Of a DNA stretch of 64,000 bases, positions 60,484 through 64,000 are shown in pieces. Source of the DNA: Thalassovita mangrovi (GTDB lineage: Bacteria; Pseudomonadota; Alphaproteobacteria; Rhodobacterales; Rhodobacteraceae); contig NZ_WWEN01000002.1 in the NCBI RefSeq assembly GCF_009857745.1, positions 62,001 to 126,000 of the forward strand, written 5' to 3'. Under the pieces are notes generated by a model. That model was not told the origin of the DNA. It ran no database searches and saw nothing but the letters and a program-made list of their open reading frames with translations. The position numbers were made by a program, and so were the translations under genes. Each line of letters begins with the position of its first letter. The first letter of the stretch is position 1.

Positions 60484-61263
60484 TTACCAGCGCAGCGTCT
60501 GGGCGCGCCACATCAGGCTGAGCGCGTTGCGGAAGTCCGAGGTGCCCAGGGCGCCCGCCTTGACCCGTTGCGGCTGTTGCGCCGCCTGGGCCAGCACCGG
60601 CGCCGCGGCCCAGGCCGACAGCAGCGCAGGCGCGGCGGTGCGAGAGACCTGAGCGCGCCGCGCGCGGGCGCGTTTGAGCCGCTCAAGCCCGTCCCGGGCC
60701 AGCGCCGCCACGCTATCGTCCCGGCCATCGAGCAGCGGCACCCGACCGGCCTTTTCCAGCGCCGGGATGGCGCGCAGGTAATTGGCGAGCCCCAGGGCGT
60801 AGCCCAGATCGCGTACCACGTCTTCGTCCCCGTCCCCGAGCGCACGCACCGCCGCCAGCAGCAGGTTGGAGGAGGTTTTCTGCAGATAGTCTTCGAACGC
60901 CGCCTCGTCCGCGAAGGGATCGCGGTAGATGTCCCAACGGCGCGCCTCGATCAAACCGTCCAGCAGCGCCGCGCCGGCGGCATCGATCCCCCGCGCCAGC
61001 GGCGTCACCACCTCGTGCCGGCGCGGCGTCTTGCCCTGCGCGATCTCCTCCATCGCGTCGCGCCACCATTGCAGCCGCATCTCTGCGATCATCTCTTCCT
61101 GCGTCACCCAGGGGGCGCGGGCGATTTCCACATTGGCCGCGAATAGCGGGAACAGCACCGCGCGCGCTGCCACCGGCGCGGCCATCGCGGCGCGGAACCG
61201 GTCGGGATCGGCGCGCTGCACCAACCCGGCGCAGGCGATCAGGTCGGGATCGTCAAAGCTCAT
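60484..61263 (-). CDS. Squalene/phytoene synthase-like protein (NDUFAF6-like)
   Basis: 259 aa with the all-helical isoprenoid-synthase fold. It resembles mitochondrial NDUFAF6, a complex I assembly factor: LFAANVEIARAP, IAEMRLQWWRDAMEEI and LGYALGLANYLRAIPALEKA fit that group. The two Asp-rich DxxxD motifs needed for prenyl diphosphate chemistry are not recognisable, so it is probably not a catalytic carotenoid enzyme. Its TAA stop lies in the loop of a small hairpin (GCTGG-CTTA-CCAGC, 60478-60491). It overlaps the upstream hydrolase gene by 11 nt. Confidence 0.82.
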   Translation of the reverse strand: MSFDDPDLIACAGLVQRADPDRFRAAMAAPVAARAVLFPLFAANVEIARAPWVTQEEMIAEMRLQWWRDAMEEIAQGKTPRRHEVVTPLARGIDAAGAALLDGLIEARRWDIYRDPFADEAAFEDYLQKTSSNLLLAAVRALGDGDEDVVRDLGYALGLANYLRAIPALEKAGRVPLLDGRDDSVAALARDGLERLKRARARRAQVSRTAAPALLSAWAAAPVLAQAAQQPQRVKAGALGTSDFRNALSLMWRAQTLRW

Positions 61264-62227
61264 TCAGGAAGTCCCGGATCGCGGTCTTGGTTTCGGGCGC
61301 ATCGACGATGTCGAGATGCGACACGCCCTCGACCAGCCGGTACTGCCCGTTGCCGTTCAGCGGCGCCATCAGCGGCTCAAAACGGTCGGCGAAGAACGCC
61401 TCGTCCTCGGCCCCTGCGATCAGCAGGAAGCGGGGAAGTGCTGCGATATCTTTCTCATAGGCACTGCGCGGCGCGAAGGACGTGTTGAGCCGATGGGAAT
61501 AGGCCGTGGTCGCGGTATGGCCCAGCGGGCCGTCCAGCACCGTCTTCGGCATGTCGAACTGGATCACCGTCAGATGGTTCAGCGCCTTGATGCCCGCGGC
61601 GTTTAACATGGTCAGCCCGATGATCCGGCGCAGCAGAATATGCGCCCAGCCACCGGAATTGGGCCGCGTGGTGGGGGCGTTGTATTTCAGGAAGGGCGCC
61701 ATCAGGACAGCGCCGTCGATCAGGTCGCGATGTTCCCCGCCGGCGAAACGCACCACCAGCCCGCCGCCGGAGCTGTGACCGGCCAGCACCACCTTCTGCC
61801 CCGGCTGCGCCGTGGCGCGGATCAGGTCGGCCAGGTCATCCTCGAACTGGCCGATATAATCGACATCGCCGCGCCGCTCCGGCTCGGCCCCGTGACCGCG
61901 CAGGTCGGGCGCCAGAACCTCGGCCACATCCGCCAGCTGCGGCGCCAGCGCGTCGAATTGCGCGCCATGCCAGCCCGATCCGTGCACCAGCACCAGAAGC
62001 GGCTTGTCGCCGCCCTGCCCGACATGGCGAACCGACAAGCCGAACCCGTCGCGCATCGCCACTTTCTCAACCGGCAGCGGATCGCCCTTGCGAACGACCT
62101 GACGGGAAAAATCCAAACCGCCCGCGCCCGCCATTTCGATGGGCCGCTGCGACGCGATCAGCCCTAGGGCGATGGCCAGCGGCACCGCCACGAAACTGGC
62201 GACAATGCGTGGAATTTTCCCGATCAT
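61253..62227 (-). CDS. Alpha/beta hydrolase, membrane-anchored or exported
   Basis: 324 aa. An N-terminal hydrophobic segment (IVASFVAVPLAIALGLIAS) precedes an alpha/beta-hydrolase domain: VHGSGWHGAQFDALAPQL, nucleophile in GHSSGGG, acid in GAEDEAFFA and His in GVSHLDIVDAP. It is probably a lysophospholipase or esterase at the membrane; substrate unknown. The start at 62227 (MIGKIPRIV) comes one base after the cimA stop, and the end overlaps the NDUFAF6-like gene by 11 nt, so cimA, hydrolase and NDUFAF6-like gene form one unit. Confidence 0.88.
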   Translation of the reverse strand: MIGKIPRIVASFVAVPLAIALGLIASQRPIEMAGAGGLDFSRQVVRKGDPLPVEKVAMRDGFGLSVRHVGQGGDKPLLVLVHGSGWHGAQFDALAPQLADVAEVLAPDLRGHGAEPERRGDVDYIGQFEDDLADLIRATAQPGQKVVLAGHSSGGGLVVRFAGGEHRDLIDGAVLMAPFLKYNAPTTRPNSGGWAHILLRRIIGLTMLNAAGIKALNHLTVIQFDMPKTVLDGPLGHTATTAYSHRLNTSFAPRSAYEKDIAALPRFLLIAGAEDEAFFADRFEPLMAPLNGNGQYRLVEGVSHLDIVDAPETKTAIRDFLNEL

Positions 62228-62228
62228 C

Positions 62229-63845
62229 CTAGTGGTTTCCTTCGCGCAGCAGCTTCCAGTTGATCGCATCGAGCAGCGCATCGAAGGACGCGTCGACTAT
62301 GTTCGGCGACACCCCCACGGTGGACCAGCGCCGCCCCTGCCCGTCTTCGCTGTCGATGATGACGCGGGTAACGGCCTCGGTGCCGCCCTGGGTGATGCGC
62401 ACCTTGAAATCGACCAGCCGCATATCGGACAGCTGTTCCGAATAGCGCCCCAGATCCTTGGACAGCGCCTTGGCCAGCGCGTTCACCGGGCCGCGATCGC
62501 TGCCGGTTTCATCCAGGGATTCCGACACCGACAGTTTCTTTTCGCCGTCGACCTTCACCACCACGACCGCCTCGGACAGGCTGATCATCTTGTCGTACTT
62601 GTTCTTGCGCCGCTCAACGGTGACCTTGTAGCGCTTGACCTCGAAGAAGGTGGGGCTCAGGCCCAGTTCGCTGCGCGCCAGCAGTTCGAAACTCGCCTGC
62701 GCGCTGTCATAGGTATAACCCTCGGCCTCGCGCTGCTTGACGGTCTCCAGGATGCGGGCCAGCGCCGGGTCGCCCTTGTCGACCTGCAACCCGGCCTCGG
62801 CCAGGCGGCGGCGCAGGTTCGACTGGCCGGCCTGGTTCGACATCGGGATGATCCGCTCGTTACCGACCAGGCCTGGATCGATATGCTCGTAGGTGGATGG
62901 GTCCTTCAGGATCGCGCTCGCGTGCAGCCCCGCCTTGTGGGCAAAGGCCGAGGCCCCCACGTAAGGCGCCTGCCGGAACGGCACCCGGTTGAGGATATCG
63001 TCAAGCTGACGGCTCGCCCGCACCAGCCCGGTCAGGGCGTCGCGCGAAATTCCGGTATCGTAACGGCTGGCATAGGGTTCCTTCAGCAGCAGCGTCGGGA
63101 TCAGCGTGGTCAGGTTGGCGTTGCCGCAACGCTCGCCCAGCCCGTTCAGCGTGCCCTGGATTTGCCGCGCGCCCGCATCGACGGCAGCCAGCGATCCGGC
63201 CACCGCGCTTTCGGTGTCGTTATGGGTATGGATGCCAAGGTGGCTGCCCGGGATACCCGCCGCGATCACCGCGCGGGTGATCTCGCCGATCTCGCCCGGC
63301 AGGGTGCCGCCATTGGTATCGCAAAGCACCACCCAACGCGCCCCGGCCTCATAGGCCGCCTTCACCGTTTCCAGCGCATACCCCGGGTTCGCCTTGTAGC
63401 CGTCGAAGAAATGCTCGGCATCGAACAGGGCCTCGCGCCCCTGCGCCACCAGGTATTCGACCGAACGCGCGATATTCTCGGTGTTTTCCACCAGCGAAAT
63501 CCCGAGCGCCGTCTCGACATGGAAATCGTGTGTCTTGCCGACCAGGCAGACCGCTTCGGTCCCGGCATTCATTACCGCCGCCAGCACGTCGTCGTTTTCC
63601 GCCGACCGCCCGGCCCGCTTGGTCATGCCGAAGGCGGTGAAGCGCGCCTTCAGCTGCGGTTTTGCTTCGAAAAATTCGCTGTCGGTCGGGTTGGCGCCGG
63701 GCCAGCCGCCCTCGATGTAATCCACCCCCAACGCATCCAGCGTCGCGGCGATCTGCGCCTTCTCGGCGGTGGAAAACTGCACCCCTTGCGTCTGCTGCCC
63801 GTCGCGCAGGGTGGTGTCGTAGATGTAAAGACGCTCGCCGCTCAT
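62229..63845 (-). CDS. cimA: (R)-citramalate synthase
   Basis: 538-aa enzyme condensing pyruvate and acetyl-CoA to citramalate, the pyruvate route to 2-oxobutyrate and isoleucine; related to isopropylmalate synthase LeuA. The N-terminal catalytic TIM barrel has IYDTTLRDGQQTQGVQFS, GGWPGANPTD, HTHNDTESAVAGSLAAVDAG (metal-binding HxH) and GLGERCGNANLTTLIP. A C-terminal LeuA-type regulatory domain (about residues 400-535) should bind isoleucine. Length and Cys/Gly motifs fit the CimA rather than LeuA group. First gene of a unit with the hydrolase and NDUFAF6-like genes; repeat copy E lies just upstream. Confidence 0.93.
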   Translation of the reverse strand: MSGERLYIYDTTLRDGQQTQGVQFSTAEKAQIAATLDALGVDYIEGGWPGANPTDSEFFEAKPQLKARFTAFGMTKRAGRSAENDDVLAAVMNAGTEAVCLVGKTHDFHVETALGISLVENTENIARSVEYLVAQGREALFDAEHFFDGYKANPGYALETVKAAYEAGARWVVLCDTNGGTLPGEIGEITRAVIAAGIPGSHLGIHTHNDTESAVAGSLAAVDAGARQIQGTLNGLGERCGNANLTTLIPTLLLKEPYASRYDTGISRDALTGLVRASRQLDDILNRVPFRQAPYVGASAFAHKAGLHASAILKDPSTYEHIDPGLVGNERIIPMSNQAGQSNLRRRLAEAGLQVDKGDPALARILETVKQREAEGYTYDSAQASFELLARSELGLSPTFFEVKRYKVTVERRKNKYDKMISLSEAVVVVKVDGEKKLSVSESLDETGSDRGPVNALAKALSKDLGRYSEQLSDMRLVDFKVRITQGGTEAVTRVIIDSEDGQGRRWSTVGVSPNIVDASFDALLDAINWKLLREGNH

Positions 63846-63858
63846 CCCCGGCCCCCAT

Positions 63859-63943
63859 CTTCTTCTGTTCTGAAATATCCTCGGGGGGTGAATGCGTTGA
63901 AAATCGCACGATTTTCAACGGAGAGGGGGGCAGACAGCCCCCC
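63859..63943 (-). repeat. Intergenic repeat, copy E
   Basis: Conserved tail in minus orientation (63859-63888: CTTCTTCTGTTCTGAAATAT then CCTCGGGGGG on the plus strand), followed by a perfect 12-bp hairpin CGTTGAAAATCG-CA-CGATTTTCAACG (63895-63920) and a perfect 7-bp hairpin GGGGGGC-AGACA-GCCCCCC (63925-63943). Between cimA and the upstream gene. Confidence 0.75.
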
Positions 63944-63975
63944 TTTACCCGCCCGCCGCAGGCGAAACCGTGCCA

Positions 63976-64000
63976 TCACAGCCCCTCCAGCTTGGCGGCG
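63976..64000 (-). CDS. C-terminal end of a gene cut by the window edge
   Basis: The last seven residues of a minus-strand gene, AAKLEGL followed by TGA. Too short to identify. In relatives cysS (cysteinyl-tRNA synthetase) often precedes cimA, so this could be its end, but the sequence shown cannot establish that. Confidence 0.35.

Noticed and set aside
1-64000. tRNA, rRNA, CRISPR arrays, insertion sequences, prophage
   Set aside because: Looked for T-loop and anticodon-arm patterns, regular direct repeats and transposase motifs and saw none. Short tRNA-like stretches could be missed by eye.

Overview
The window is GC-rich chromosomal DNA and reads as an alphaproteobacterium of the Rhodobacteraceae/Roseobacter group. 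This is inferred from gene content: a fused indolepyruvate:ferredoxin oxidoreductase, a bactofilin next to an M23 peptidase, DUF455, a NDUFAF6-like protein, a fused YhdP/AsmA-type protein and a valine catabolic cluster. It is also inferred from regulatory sites: a GTTC-N7-GTTC SOS box before uvrA, an ATTC-N8-GAAT box before a rhodanese, and CceR-like and FnrL-like palindromes. Coding is dense on both strands. I saw no tRNA, rRNA, CRISPR array, transposase or phage gene.

Layout. 0-9.8 kb: acyltransferase, fused IorAB divergent from a LysR regulator, a candidate sRNA with a strong terminator, purL, an exported protein and a Cys-cluster protein. 9.9-15 kb: bolA, two tiny candidate genes, grxD, a membrane protein coupled to a DedA protein, then zapA with a coiled-coil partner, and transketolase. 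15-21.6 kb, the most accessory-looking part: a LuxR-type regulator, two divergent small secreted proteins, a three-gene MacAB-type exporter and a DUF808 protein. 21.7-25.6 kb: an unusual GAPDH paralogue with CceR-like operators, a 47-aa membrane protein, an alpha/beta hydrolase, coaD and a CBS protein. 25.6-34.4 kb: valine degradation (LysR, mmsA, acyl-CoA dehydrogenase, 3-hydroxyisobutyryl-CoA hydrolase, mmsB), interrupted by two STAS-like paralogues, a periplasmic DsrE protein and a YbdK ligase. 34.4-43.5 kb: patatin, SOS-controlled uvrA, a persulfide-type rhodanese, lpd, DUF924, MFS and queA. 43.5-50.2 kb: YhdP/AsmA-like protein, bcp, DUF455, M23 peptidase and bactofilin. 50.3-53.8 kb: a lower-GC NYN gene, an HNH protein and an oleate hydratase. 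53.8-59.1 kb: cobalamin genes (cbiD-cobK coupled to a DNA glycosylase and an esterase; cobA-cobB divergent). 59-64 kb: MFS, NDUFAF6-like, hydrolase, cimA and the last codons of another gene.

How the genes work together. MmsA, the acyl-CoA dehydrogenase, the hydrolase and MmsB form the lower valine pathway to propionyl-CoA. CobA, CbiD, CobK and CobB are four steps of corrin synthesis. BolA and GrxD form a likely Fe-S pair. ZapA and the coiled-coil protein probably act at the division ring. The M23 peptidase and bactofilin probably act together on peptidoglycan.

Most worth following up: (i) a family of five intergenic repeats, each a conserved ~27-nt tail attached to GC-rich hairpins; (ii) a candidate sRNA with an exposed CCUCCC linker; (iii) the LuxR / two secreted proteins / MacAB block; (iv) the ATTC-N8-GAAT box inside the rhodanese promoter; (v) three gene ends where the stop codon is the loop of a perfect hairpin; (vi) an oleate hydratase with Met in place of the usual catalytic Glu.
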